From the NCBI RefSeq assembly GCF_001724815.1, contig NZ_MEDO01000024.1, positions 1 to 47,396 of the forward strand: 47,396 nucleotides of DNA, given 5' to 3'. Below are positions 1 through 8,870 of this stretch, piece by piece (positions within the stretch are counted from its first letter, which is position 1; each line of letters opens with the position of its first letter). The DNA comes from Arenimonas sp. SCN 70-307 (GTDB lineage Bacteria; Pseudomonadota; Gammaproteobacteria; Xanthomonadales; Xanthomonadaceae). The translations under genes were made by a program, and so were the position numbers. The notes beneath the pieces were generated by a model that saw only the letters and a list, made by a program, of their open reading frames with translations, was not told where the DNA came from and did no database searches.

Positions 1-103
1 GTCGGCCACGGCCGGCCCCGATTTGCTGCTTAGACACCAACAAATCTACCGGGTCGGCCGTGCGCCACTCCCCTCAGTTGGGAGAAGAACCTTTTTTTTC
101 GCC

Positions 104-109
104 TATAAT
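104..109 (+). promoter_or_regulatory. -10 element of the sulfotransferase gene
   Basis: A perfect TATAAT lies 29 bases upstream of the ATG at 139, leaving room for a short leader. No good -35 is seen at 17 bp; TTGGGA at 78-83 is the closest but would need a 20-bp spacer. A run of eight T at 92-99 behind a weak CTCCC/GGGAG hairpin (68-84) could also end an upstream transcript. Confidence 0.5.
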
Positions 110-138
110 CCGGGGCCACCGCGAAAGGCCCGCACCTG

Positions 139-1725
139 ATGTCCCAAGCCGCGATCGTCGACGAAACCCGGTTCCGCAAGCACCTGCGGCGCGCCGAGGC
201 CTACCAGGCCCAGGGCCTGCGCGAGGACGCGCTGGCGAGCTACGCCGCGGCCGCGGAGGCCAATCCGGACGACATCCCGACCCGGCTGCGCATGGTCGAC
301 CTGCACCTGGGCGCGCGCCGCCACAACCCGGCCCGCGCCGAGGCACTGCGTGCCACCTCGGGCTTCGTCTCCAGCCCGAAGATCGCGCTCGAGCTGGTCG
401 AGCGCTTGTTCACGCTGGGCGAAACCCACGTGGTGGTGCAGATCGCCCGGCAGCTGCACCCCGGCATGTGGGACTCGGCGCAGTCGCTGGCCGAGATGGC
501 GCGCCACCTCACCCTGATGGGTGCGCACGACCTCGCCGACGGCTTCGCCAAGGCGGCCGTGCAGCGCGACGGCCGCCATCCGCCTTCCTTGTTCATCATG
601 GCCACGATGGACATCTTCTTCGGCCGCATGGACGCGGCGGCCGAGCACATCGGGCGCTGCCTGGAGCTGGTGCCGCACGACCCGAGTTCGAACTGGCTGA
701 TGTCGCGCCTGCGCCGTCCCGACGCCGGGCCGCGCATCGACCGCATCCGCGCGGCGCTGGCCGCCTCGCCGTCGGCCGAGGCCCAGTCCTGGCTCTGGTA
801 CGCGCTGCACGGCGAACTGCACGAGCTGCGTGACTACGCGGCGTCGTGGGAAGCCCTGATGCAGGGCTGCGCGGCAAAGCGTTCGCTGCTGGCCTACGAC
901 CCGGCGCGGGAAACGCAGATGTACGACACCCTGCGCCGCTGGAACGCGCACGAGCTGGCCCGGCCGGGAGGCCACCGCGACCCCTCGCTGGTGCCGATCT
1001 TCGTCATCGGCCTGCACCGCTCGGGCACCACCCTGGCCGAGCGCATCCTCTCCGGCCACCCCGCCATCCAGGGCGCCGGCGAAACCTATGAGTTCACCAC
1101 CGCGCTGCGCCGGGCCAGCGGCCTGCACTTCAAGGGCGAAACCTCGCTCGAGGTGATCCAGGCCCGCACCACGCTCGACTACGGCCAGCTCGGCCGCGAC
1201 TACCTCGAAGGCATGCGCTGGCGCGCCGGCGGCAAGCAGTACGTCACCGAGAAGCTGCCTTCGAACTACGTCAACGTCGGCTTCATCGCCCGGGCGCTGC
1301 CGCAGGCGCGCTTCGTGCACCTGCGCCGGAACGCCATCGACGTGGGCCTGTCGAACCTGCGCACGCTGTTCAACGAAGCCTGCCCGTTCTCCTACGACCA
1401 GATGGACTTCGTCGAGCACCACGGCCGCTACCGAGCGCTGATGCAGCGCTGGCGCGAGCTTCTGCCCGGCCGCCTGATCGACGTGGACTACGACGAGATG
1501 GTCGCCCAGCCCGAGGCCACCGCCCGCAAGCTGGCCGGCTTCTGCGGCCTGGAGTACGACCCGGCCATGGTGCGCATCGAAGAGCGCACGGACGCCGTGG
1601 CCACCGCCTCGAGCGTGATGATGCGCGACGGCATCCGCAAGGACCGCGGCGGCCTGTGGCAGGCCTACGCGCAGTGGCTGCAGCCGATGATCGACAAGCT
1701 GTCGGACATCCCCGGCTACCGCTGA
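139..1725 (+). CDS. TPR-domain sulfotransferase
   Basis: 528 aa. Residues about 10-240 are Ala/Leu-rich helical repeats of TPR character. The C-terminal half is a sulfotransferase domain: the PAPS 5'-phosphosulfate-binding loop reads PIFVIGLHRSGTT at residues 286-298, and a later segment FVHLRRNAIDVGLSNL matches the 3'-phosphate-binding part. Such proteins move sulfate from PAPS to a hydroxyl or amine of a protein, sugar or small molecule; the substrate is not evident here. The gene runs convergently into a TPR-hydroxylase with only 4 bases between the stops. The ATG at 139 lacks a strong Shine-Dalgarno sequence but sits well behind the TATAAT at 104. The family call is firm; the substrate is unknown. 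Confidence 0.88.
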   Translation: MSQAAIVDETRFRKHLRRAEAYQAQGLREDALASYAAAAEANPDDIPTRLRMVDLHLGARRHNPARAEALRATSGFVSSPKIALELVERLFTLGETHVVVQIARQLHPGMWDSAQSLAEMARHLTLMGAHDLADGFAKAAVQRDGRHPPSLFIMATMDIFFGRMDAAAEHIGRCLELVPHDPSSNWLMSRLRRPDAGPRIDRIRAALAASPSAEAQSWLWYALHGELHELRDYAASWEALMQGCAAKRSLLAYDPARETQMYDTLRRWNAHELARPGGHRDPSLVPIFVIGLHRSGTTLAERILSGHPAIQGAGETYEFTTALRRASGLHFKGETSLEVIQARTTLDYGQLGRDYLEGMRWRAGGKQYVTEKLPSNYVNVGFIARALPQARFVHLRRNAIDVGLSNLRTLFNEACPFSYDQMDFVEHHGRYRALMQRWRELLPGRLIDVDYDEMVAQPEATARKLAGFCGLEYDPAMVRIEERTDAVATASSVMMRDGIRKDRGGLWQAYAQWLQPMIDKLSDIPGYR

Positions 1726-1729
1726 AGGG

Positions 1730-3016
1730 TCAATCCAGGATGTGCTGCCGCTCGGGGTAGAAGGCGGCGTAGGCCTCGGTGACCGCGGCCACCATCGCCC
1801 GCTCGCGCTCGTCCAGGAACGGGTTCCAGACGTCGAGGATCAGCACCACGCGCGCTTCCTGGCTGCGGTTCCAGGCCTCGTGCTCGATGGTGTCGTCGAA
1901 GGCCAGGATTTCCCCGCGCCGCCACTGCCGGGTGTCGTTGCCCACGCGGATGGCGCAGTCGGGCGGGATGATCAGCGGCAGGTGCACGATGGTGCGCGTG
2001 TTGGTGGCGCCATGGTGCGGCGGGATGTGCGTGCCCGGCCGCAGGCGCGAGAAGAAGGCCGTGGGCCCGCGCTCGCGGATGTGCACCAGCGGCACATCGT
2101 CCAGCGCCGCCGCCGTCACCGGGCAGGCCTCGCAGTTGCGCACCACGCGCTCGCCCTGGTTGTGCAGGAAGAACACGCCCCAGTCGGGGTTGTGGTTGAT
2201 GGCGCGCCAGGCGTCGCTGTCGGGCACCTCGCCGTCGGGCTTTTGCACGTAGGGAATGAAACCCTGCTCGCCACCGGCCACCAGCGCCGTCACTTCGGCG
2301 GTGATTTCATCGGTGCGCGCCTCGAGCGCGGCGGCCCAGGGGAACAGCTCGCGCGGGTAGAAGGTGAGCGCCGGAAGCTTGGGGAAGTACATGAAACCCG
2401 GCTTGGGCAGCTGCGGCTTGGCGCGGCCCATCAGGATCTCGAAGCACTCTTCGAAGCGTGCGCCGGCCACGGTGCCGGCGGGTGCCTGCGCCATCGCCTG
2501 GCGCAGGGCGTCCTCGAGCTGGCGCTGTTCGGCGCGCACGAGTTCCGAGCCGTGCGCCAGCTGCTGCTGCAGCGTAACGGGCAGGGTGGGGATGCGCGCG
2601 GCCTGGTCGAGCGCGGCGCGGTAGTGCTGGGTGGCCTCGCGCACGCGCCCTGCGGATTCGAGCACCTGCGCCAGGTCCAGGCGCACCGGCAGGAAGCCCG
2701 GGTCCAGCGCCAGCGCGGCCTCGTAGGCTTCGATGGTGCCGCCGGCATTGCCCAGGGCCGCCAAGATGCGGCCACGGTTGGCCTCGAACACGGCGGCGCG
2801 CGGCTGCCCGGCGCAGGCCTGTTCGATCAGGCGGCGCGCGTCCTCCAGCCGGCCGGCCCAGAAGCTCTGCATCGCCAGGAAATGTGCCGCGGGGCCGTGG
2901 TCCGGCGCCGCGGCGAGCACCTCGCGGTAGCGCCGCGCCGCGTGCTCGGCCTGGCCCGATTGCGCCAGGCGTTCGGCCTCGGCGGCCATGGCCTGGATCT
3001 GGGGCGTGTGGGTCAT
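1730..3016 (-). CDS. TPR-domain aspartyl/asparaginyl beta-hydroxylase
   Basis: 428 aa. Residues 1-150 are TPR-like repeats (for example residues 97-140). Residues about 230-420 form an aspartyl/asparaginyl beta-hydroxylase domain, a 2-oxoglutarate/Fe(II) double-stranded beta-helix. Visible motifs are GTHIPPHHGATN (residues 328-339) and IEHEAWNRS (377-385), which hold candidate iron ligands, and an Arg-rich strand RVVLILDVWNPF for 2-oxoglutarate binding. Known relatives hydroxylate Asp/Asn in proteins or act on lipids or small molecules. The protein has no signal peptide and is probably cytoplasmic. It is convergent with the TPR-sulfotransferase and divergent from the methyltransferase (90-bp gap). 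The substrate cannot be read from the sequence. Confidence 0.87.
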   Translation of the reverse strand: MTHTPQIQAMAAEAERLAQSGQAEHAARRYREVLAAAPDHGPAAHFLAMQSFWAGRLEDARRLIEQACAGQPRAAVFEANRGRILAALGNAGGTIEAYEAALALDPGFLPVRLDLAQVLESAGRVREATQHYRAALDQAARIPTLPVTLQQQLAHGSELVRAEQRQLEDALRQAMAQAPAGTVAGARFEECFEILMGRAKPQLPKPGFMYFPKLPALTFYPRELFPWAAALEARTDEITAEVTALVAGGEQGFIPYVQKPDGEVPDSDAWRAINHNPDWGVFFLHNQGERVVRNCEACPVTAAALDDVPLVHIRERGPTAFFSRLRPGTHIPPHHGATNTRTIVHLPLIIPPDCAIRVGNDTRQWRRGEILAFDDTIEHEAWNRSQEARVVLILDVWNPFLDERERAMVAAVTEAYAAFYPERQHILD

Positions 3017-3072
3017 GGCGATGCTGCCGTCGGATGCGTCCCGCCATTATCACCGTGCCCAAGGGGCGGCGC

Positions 3073-3078
3073 TATAAT
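3073..3078 (+). promoter_or_regulatory. -10 element of the methyltransferase gene
   Basis: A perfect TATAAT lies 28 bases before the ATG at 3107, in the 90-bp divergent spacer shared with the hydroxylase gene. The -35 position (3050-3055, TCACCG) is weak. Confidence 0.6.
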
Positions 3079-3106
3079 CGGCCCCTTGTCTCGCAGGGAA
3101 AAAACG

Positions 3107-4099
3107 ATGGCCGACGATTCGACGCTGCTGGCCGAGCGGCGCAGGAGCTGGACGAACTACTGGGCCAGCGGCGCCCTGCATTCGTGCCTGGGCAGCTTCG
3201 ACGGCAATTACGCCGGCGAAGTGCCGGAGGCCTGGCGCGGCGCGCTGGCGGCGCTGCCCGCGGGCGCCACCGTGCTCGACCTGTGCACCGGCAACGGCGC
3301 GCTGCCGGCGCTGTTCGTCGGCGAGCCGGCCGGCGCGGCCCTGGCCCGCATCCACGCCGTCGACCTGGCGCAGATCCGCCCGGACTGGGTGAACCAGCTC
3401 GAGCCGGGCCAGCGCGAGCGCGTGGCCTTCCAGGGCGGCATCCAGGCCGAATCGCTGCCTTTCGAGGATGCCAGTTTCGACCTCGTCTGCAGCCAGTTCG
3501 GCATCGAGTACACCGACCTGGGCCGCTCGCTGCCCGAGGTGGCGCGCGTGCTCAAGCCCGGCGGCCTGTTCGCCGTGGTGCTGCACGACACCGAATCGCT
3601 GATGTGCCGCAACGCCCGCGAGGAGCGCACCCACCTGGCGTGGATGGCCGAGCACAACCCCATCGCCCGCGCGGCCGAGCTTTGCCGCTTCGTCGCCCGC
3701 GCCGCCACGCCGGAAGGCCGCCAGGCGCTGGCCGCCGATCCGGCCGCCGAGAAGGCGCGGCTGGCCTTGAATGAAGTGATGGCCGCCATGACCCTGCGCG
3801 CGCAGGAGCACGTGGTGCCCGACGTGCTGGTGCAGTCGCAGCGCACCATCTTCGAGGCCATCCAGGCCGCGATGCGCTCCGGCGACGCCGAGGTGGGCCT
3901 GCAGGGCCTGGCCTGGCTGCGGGAGCAGCTGCTGCAGTCCGACCTGCGCCTGGCCGAGCTGCTCGGCTGCGCGCTCGACGAGGCCGCGCTCGACGGCTTC
4001 CTCGCCGGCACCGGACTGGCCGAGGAAACCCGGCGTCCGCTCACCTTCCCGGGCGGCGACCGCCTCGGCTGGTGGCTGCAGGCGCGCAAGCCCGCCTGA
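3107..4099 (+). CDS. SAM-dependent class I methyltransferase
   Basis: 330 aa. Motif I is TVLDLCTGNGALPALF (residues 55-70), the glycine-rich loop of Rossmann-fold methyltransferases. The acidic end of strand 2 is HAVDLAQ, and a motif IV/post-IV region reads FDLVCSQFGIEYTD followed by EVARVLKPGGLFAVV, as in Methyltransf_11/25 proteins. The ATG at 3107 was chosen because the N-terminal MADDSTLLAERRRSW is helical and follows a promoter and a short A-rich leader; the upstream open frame lies antisense to the hydroxylase gene. The C-terminal 130 residues are helical and not diagnostic. Substrate unknown. Confidence 0.85.
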   Translation: MADDSTLLAERRRSWTNYWASGALHSCLGSFDGNYAGEVPEAWRGALAALPAGATVLDLCTGNGALPALFVGEPAGAALARIHAVDLAQIRPDWVNQLEPGQRERVAFQGGIQAESLPFEDASFDLVCSQFGIEYTDLGRSLPEVARVLKPGGLFAVVLHDTESLMCRNAREERTHLAWMAEHNPIARAAELCRFVARAATPEGRQALAADPAAEKARLALNEVMAAMTLRAQEHVVPDVLVQSQRTIFEAIQAAMRSGDAEVGLQGLAWLREQLLQSDLRLAELLGCALDEAALDGFLAGTGLAEETRRPLTFPGGDRLGWWLQARKPA

Positions 4100-4124
4100 T
4101 GCCCGATCGGCGGGGCCGGGCATC
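4098..4124. other. Hairpin between convergent genes
   Basis: The 8-bp arms GATGCCCG (4098-4105) and CGGGCATC (4117-4124) enclose an 11-nt loop and overlap the methyltransferase stop codon. There is no T-run, so a role as an intrinsic terminator is doubtful. Confidence 0.35.
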
Positions 4125-4156
4125 GCGCCCGCGCCCCGCGCTTTGAATCGCCTGCC

Positions 4157-5635
<1,479 letters not shown>

Positions 5636-5843
5636 GGACAGGTCCTTTGCGTAGGCAAGGCCCTGATTTTACGCGCTTCGTGTTATGCGCGCGTGGCGGG
5701 GTAGGAAGCCGCCGACGCACGGCGGGGGGCTGTTCCCAGCCCATTCCGGGCGTTCCGGCGATGGGGCGCGGCGGCGGCGCTGCCGACACTGTGCCTGCCG
5801 ACGCCAGCCCGGCGCGGCGCGACCCCAAATCCGAGGAACCGCC

Positions 5844-6155
5844 ATGAACAAGACCGTATCCCTGCTTGCCCCGCTGCTGCTGGGCGCCTTCCTGGCCGGC
5901 GGCGCGCTGGCCGCCGAGAAGGTGGACATCAACAAAGCCGACGCCGCCACCCTCGACCGCGTGCTCGACGGCGTCGGTCCGGCCAAGGCCGAGGCCATCA
6001 TCGCCCACCGCCAGAAGCACGGTGCCTTCCGCAGCGCCGACGAGCTGGTCGAAGTGAAGGGCATCGGCCTGGCCCTGGTCGAGGCCAACCGCGAGCGCAT
6101 CACGGTGGGCGCCGGCAAGGCCGCCGCGCCGGCCGCCGAGCCCGAGTCCGACTGA
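5844..6155 (+). CDS. ComEA-like helix-hairpin-helix DNA-binding protein
   Basis: 103 aa. A signal peptide (residues 1-23, MNKTVSLLAPLLLGAFLAGG then ALA) precedes a ComEA-type helix-hairpin-helix pair: KVDINKADAATLDRVLDGVG and KAEAIIAHRQKHGAFRS, followed by ADELVEVKGIG. The family binds double-stranded DNA non-specifically in the periplasm; long versions serve in natural competence, while short ones like this are also called YbaV-type. An Ala/Pro-rich tail ends in acidic residues. It is followed by a clear intrinsic terminator, so it is a single-gene unit. The ATG at 5844 is the only start that gives the signal peptide. A role in DNA uptake is inference. Confidence 0.9.
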   Translation: MNKTVSLLAPLLLGAFLAGGALAAEKVDINKADAATLDRVLDGVGPAKAEAIIAHRQKHGAFRSADELVEVKGIGLALVEANRERITVGAGKAAAPAAEPESD

Positions 6156-6177
6156 AACGCCACCGTGGGACCCCCTT

Positions 6178-6204
6178 CGGCCCGGCGCCGCCGGGCCGCT
6201 TTTT
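6178..6204 (+). terminator. Intrinsic terminator of the ComEA-like gene
   Basis: The stem CGGCCCGG (6178-6185) and CCGGGCCG (6191-6198), with a 5-nt loop, is followed by CTTTTT. It starts 22 bases after the stop codon. Confidence 0.85.
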
Positions 6205-6223
6205 CCCGAGGTCTTTCGCCACC

Positions 6224-6724
6224 ATGAGCCACTCCCGGCCCTTGCCCGACCCCGCCATCGCCGAATTCCGCCGCGTCCGGCTCGAACGGCGCTCGGTGCC
6301 CGGCCAGACCTACCTGCTCACCGTGGCCACGCTCTATCGCCGGCCCGTGTTCGCCGACGACGAGGCGGCGCGCGCCGTCTGCCGGGTGCATAACGCCCAG
6401 TGGCCCTGGCGCGACAGCGCGGTGCTGGCCTGGGTGCTGATGCCCGACTGCTGGCAAGGCCTGGTGACGCTGGGCGAACGCGACAGCCTCTCGACCCTGA
6501 TGGGGCGCTTCAAGTCGCTCACTTCCCGCGCCGTCGAAGACCGCCACCGCGTGAACGGCTGGCTCTGGGGCCGCGGTTTCGAAGACCGGGCCCTCCGCCC
6601 GGACGAGGCACCGATGGCCGCGGCCCGGCACCTGGTGGGCACGCCGCTGCGGGCCGGCCTGGTGCGGCGGCTGGGTGACTACGCTTACTGGAACACGGCG
6701 TGGCTCGACCCCGGCGGCACCTGA
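6224..6724 (+). CDS. REP-associated tyrosine transposase homologue (RAYT) with altered active site
   Basis: 166 aa, typical RAYT (TnpA_REP, IS200-like Y1 transposase) length. Recognisable blocks are PGQTYLLTVATLYRRPVF, the core VLAWVLMPD, GWLWGRGFEDRALR, and the C-terminal PLRAGLVRRLGDYAYWNTAW. In active relatives MPD is followed by His-x-His (HUH metal site); here residues 75-77 read Cys-Trp-Gln. The catalytic Tyr normally starts the Y-I-x-x-N-P segment; here that position is His (ARHLVGTPLRAGLV). By family knowledge both the metal site and the nucleophile are gone, while the fold-defining segments and the frame are intact. It is single-copy in the window, near GTAGGAGCGCC-type REPs, and has no flanking terminal repeats. 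A binding or regulatory role is inference. Confidence 0.85.
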   Translation: MSHSRPLPDPAIAEFRRVRLERRSVPGQTYLLTVATLYRRPVFADDEAARAVCRVHNAQWPWRDSAVLAWVLMPDCWQGLVTLGERDSLSTLMGRFKSLTSRAVEDRHRVNGWLWGRGFEDRALRPDEAPMAAARHLVGTPLRAGLVRRLGDYAYWNTAWLDPGGT

Positions 6725-6748
6725 GGCCGCTGCGCTAGACTGCGCGGC

Positions 6749-7213
6749 ATGATCCTGCCGCGCTACCACGTCGCCGACTCGCGCATCCCGGGCGCCGGGA
6801 AGGGACTGTTCCTGGACGAGCCGGTGGCGCGCGGGCGCATCGTGGTGGCGCCCGACGACATCCCGCGCACCTGGCGCTGGGACGAGGTGCGCGCCCAGCC
6901 CGATCCGCGGGCCGCGATGGACGCCGCGGTGCGCTGGTTCGAGGACCGCTACACCATCAGCCTCGACTGGCCCGACGAGTGTTACGTCAACCACAGCTTC
7001 GAGCCCAACGGGCTGTGGCACCTGGGCTTCATCTTCGCCGCGCGCGAGCTCGCCGCCGGCGAGGAGCTGACGGTGGACTACCGCCACCTGCTGCCCGAGG
7101 GCGAGGCCGAGGTCTTCCGCGACGCCGGCACCGGCCGCGAGATCATCGGTTTTTCCTGGGCCGAATCGCTGGCCTCGTCCACGCGCGCGCTGGCGGCGCT
7201 GCAGGCCGGCTGA
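6749..7213 (+). CDS. SET-domain protein (small, no post-SET)
   Basis: 154 aa. The SET fold is indicated by the N-terminal DSRIPGAGKGLFLDEPVARG, the central NHSFEPNG (the NHS/NHC-x-PN signature) and the C-terminal ELTVDYRHL. SET proteins transfer methyl groups from SAM to lysines. No cysteine cluster follows, unlike the second SET protein at 15347. The stop codon overlaps the ATG of the HutD-like gene (TGATG), so the two are translationally coupled. Substrate unknown; bacterial SET proteins of this size are poorly characterised. Confidence 0.82.
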   Translation: MILPRYHVADSRIPGAGKGLFLDEPVARGRIVVAPDDIPRTWRWDEVRAQPDPRAAMDAAVRWFEDRYTISLDWPDECYVNHSFEPNGLWHLGFIFAARELAAGEELTVDYRHLLPEGEAEVFRDAGTGREIIGFSWAESLASSTRALAALQAG

Positions 7214-7812
7214 TGCGCCTGCTGCACCTGCCCGCCCAGGAGTACCGCCGCGAGCGCTGGCGCAACGAGCGTGGCTGGACCCGCGAGATCCACCGCCAGC
7301 CCGAGGGGGCCGCGCAATGGGACTGGCGCGCCTCGATCGCCGAGATCGACCACGATGCCCCGTTTTCGCCCTTTCCCGGCTGCGACCGCGAACTGGTGCT
7401 GCTGGCGGGCGAGGGCATGCACCTGCACTTCGACGACGGCGAGTCGGCCACGCTGCTGCCGCCGCACCAGCGCCTGCGTTTCGCCGGCGAAAGGCCGCTG
7501 CGCGCCGAGCTCATCGCCGGACCCACGCACGATTTCAACCTGATCTGGCGCCGCGATGCGGTCGAGGCCACGCTGCTGCACCGGCCGCTGGTGGGGCCGA
7601 TGGTGTTCTTCGCCGAGCCCGGCACTACCTGGCTGCTGCACCTGCTGCAGGGCCAGGCGGCGTTCAAGGACCTGGCGCGGCCGCTGCGCCTGGAGCAGGG
7701 CGACAGCGCGCTGCTGCTGCCCGACCCCGACGGCCCCTCGCGCCTGATCCTGCAGGGCGGCGGCGAGCTGCTGCTTGCGAAGCTGCGATCCCGCTCCGAA
7801 TCACCCCTGTAG
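7213..7812 (+). CDS. HutD family protein
   Basis: 199 aa. The pattern of HutD/Ves proteins is seen: the N-terminal MRLLHLPAQEYRRERWRNER, then TREIHR, WDWRASIAEIDHDAPFSPFPG, ELVLLAGEGMHLHF and PTHDFNLIWRRD. These are bicupin-fold proteins of uncertain role, often linked to histidine use; no hut genes are seen here. The ATG overlaps the SET gene stop by one base. The last codons and the TAG stop are supplied by a REP element: the repeat begins at 7809 and the TAG is its second to fourth bases, so the C-terminal residues near SESPL may not be ancestral. Confidence 0.85.
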   Translation: MRLLHLPAQEYRRERWRNERGWTREIHRQPEGAAQWDWRASIAEIDHDAPFSPFPGCDRELVLLAGEGMHLHFDDGESATLLPPHQRLRFAGERPLRAELIAGPTHDFNLIWRRDAVEATLLHRPLVGPMVFFAEPGTTWLLHLLQGQAAFKDLARPLRLEQGDSALLLPDPDGPSRLILQGGGELLLAKLRSRSESPL

Positions 7813-7891
7813 GAGCGCCTTCAGGCGCGAATATTCTGATTTTGGCTTTGCCTTTGGCAAAGAACGGATTCGCGCCTGAAGGCGCTCCTAC
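7809..7891. repeat. REP pair (GTAGGAGCGCC family) with internal hairpin
   Basis: Two perfect 24-bp inverted arms (7809-7832 and 7868-7891), each beginning GTAGGAGCGCCTTCAGGCGC on its own strand. The 35-nt spacer itself holds CTTTGCC/GGCAAAG (7846-7852/7856-7862). The element lies between the convergent HutD-like and Rieske genes and supplies the hutD-like stop codon. It could act as a bidirectional terminator or mRNA stabiliser. Confidence 0.92.
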
Positions 7892-7903
7892 GGACCGCTG
7901 CGC

Positions 7904-8218
7904 TCAGCGGTCGTCGCGGGTCCAGACCGCGCCGTCCTCGACCTTCACCGGGAACTTGGGCACGGCCGTGTAGGCCGGCGCGCACAGGGCCTCGCCGGTG
8001 CGCAGGTCGAAGCGTGCGCCGTGCAGGGTGCACTCGACCTGGTCGCCGTCGATCGGCCCGGCGCTGAGCTCGAAGTCCTCGTGCGTGCACTTGTCCTCGA
8101 GGGCGTAGAACCGGCCGTCGAGGTTGACCACCAGGATCGGCGTATCGCCGTCCCAGGCGACGGTCGATTCGCCCGGCAGCAGCTCGGACGTGGCGCAGAC
8201 GCGCACCCAGGCGCTCAC
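7904..8218 (-). CDS. Rieske [2Fe-2S] ferredoxin
   Basis: 104 aa, a full-length stand-alone Rieske ferredoxin. The cluster motif is CTHEDFELSAGPI with CTLHGARFD, i.e. Cys-x-His followed by Cys-x-x-His. Small Rieske ferredoxins carry electrons for oxygenases or nitrite-reductase-like enzymes, or accompany SUF genes. The ATG overlaps the upstream GNAT stop by 4 bases, so it is the second gene of a two-gene unit. The unit lies directly behind sufS, separated by a long inverted repeat, which hints at an ancestral link with Fe-S assembly. The partner oxygenase, if any, is not in the window. Confidence 0.9.
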   Translation of the reverse strand: MSAWVRVCATSELLPGESTVAWDGDTPILVVNLDGRFYALEDKCTHEDFELSAGPIDGDQVECTLHGARFDLRTGEALCAPAYTAVPKFPVKVEDGAVWTRDDR

Positions 8219-8778
8219 AGCCGCTTCTCCAGCACCTCGAAGCGCAGGTCCGGCCGCAGCGGGATGCCGAAGCGCTCGTCGCCGTAGGGGAAGGGCTTCT
8301 TGAGGCCGGTGCGGGTGTAGCCGCGGCGCTCGTACCAGGCGATGAGTTCGTCGCGCACGTCGATCACGGTCATGCGCATCACCGCCATGCCGTAGTCGTC
8401 GCGGGCGATGCGCTCGGCCTCGGCCAGCACTTCGCGGCCCAGGCCGCTGCGCTGCAGCGTCGGCTGCACCGAGAACATGCCGAAGTAACCGGCGCCGTCC
8501 TCGACGGCCACGTGGGCGCAGGCCACCAGCGCCTCGCCGCGGAAGGCCAGCAGCACCTGGCTTTGCGGCCGGCGGAGGTTGGCGAGCACGTCCCCGGCAT
8601 TGGTGCGGCGGCCGTCGAGCAGGTCGGCCTCGGTGGTCCAGCCGGCGCGGCTGGCATGGCCTCGGTAGGCCGACTCGACCAGCGCCACGATCGCATCCAC
8701 GTCATCCGCCGTGGCCGCGCGGAACACCAGCGGCGCCTGCCAGCCGCCGTCAGCCTTGTTCGGTTCCTGCCAACTCAT
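8215..8778 (-). CDS. GNAT family N-acetyltransferase
   Basis: 187 aa. The GNAT fold is shown by LVFRAATADDVDAIVALVES at the N-terminus, the acetyl-CoA-binding motif A region MFSVQPTLQRSGLGREVLAE (usual Q/RxxGxG/A pattern, here QRSGLG), and IAWYERRGYTRTG in motif B. It acetylates an amine of unknown identity. The gene starts 11 bases from the left arm of the inverted repeat at 8790-8870, so its promoter must lie within or beyond that repeat, or it is read through from sufS. Its stop overlaps the Rieske ATG. Confidence 0.88.
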   Translation of the reverse strand: MSWQEPNKADGGWQAPLVFRAATADDVDAIVALVESAYRGHASRAGWTTEADLLDGRRTNAGDVLANLRRPQSQVLLAFRGEALVACAHVAVEDGAGYFGMFSVQPTLQRSGLGREVLAEAERIARDDYGMAVMRMTVIDVRDELIAWYERRGYTRTGLKKPFPYGDERFGIPLRPDLRFEVLEKRL

Positions 8779-8789
8779 TCCTGAACCCC

Positions 8790-8870
8790 GTGAACCAGGT
8801 TGATTTTATCCAACCCGGTACACGGGCGGAGGGAGGGTGAACCCGGTTGGATAAAATCAACCTGGTTCAC
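8790..8870. repeat. 26-bp perfect inverted repeat behind sufS
   Basis: Arms 8790-8815 and 8845-8870 are perfect reverse complements, each beginning GTGAACCAGGTTGATTTTAT on its own strand, with a G-rich 29-nt centre. The right arm contributes the sufS stop codon (TGA at 8869-8867). The family differs from the GTAGGAGCGCC REPs and from the GGGGTCAGG elements. It may form a strong hairpin limiting read-through from suf into GNAT-Rieske. Confidence 0.9.
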
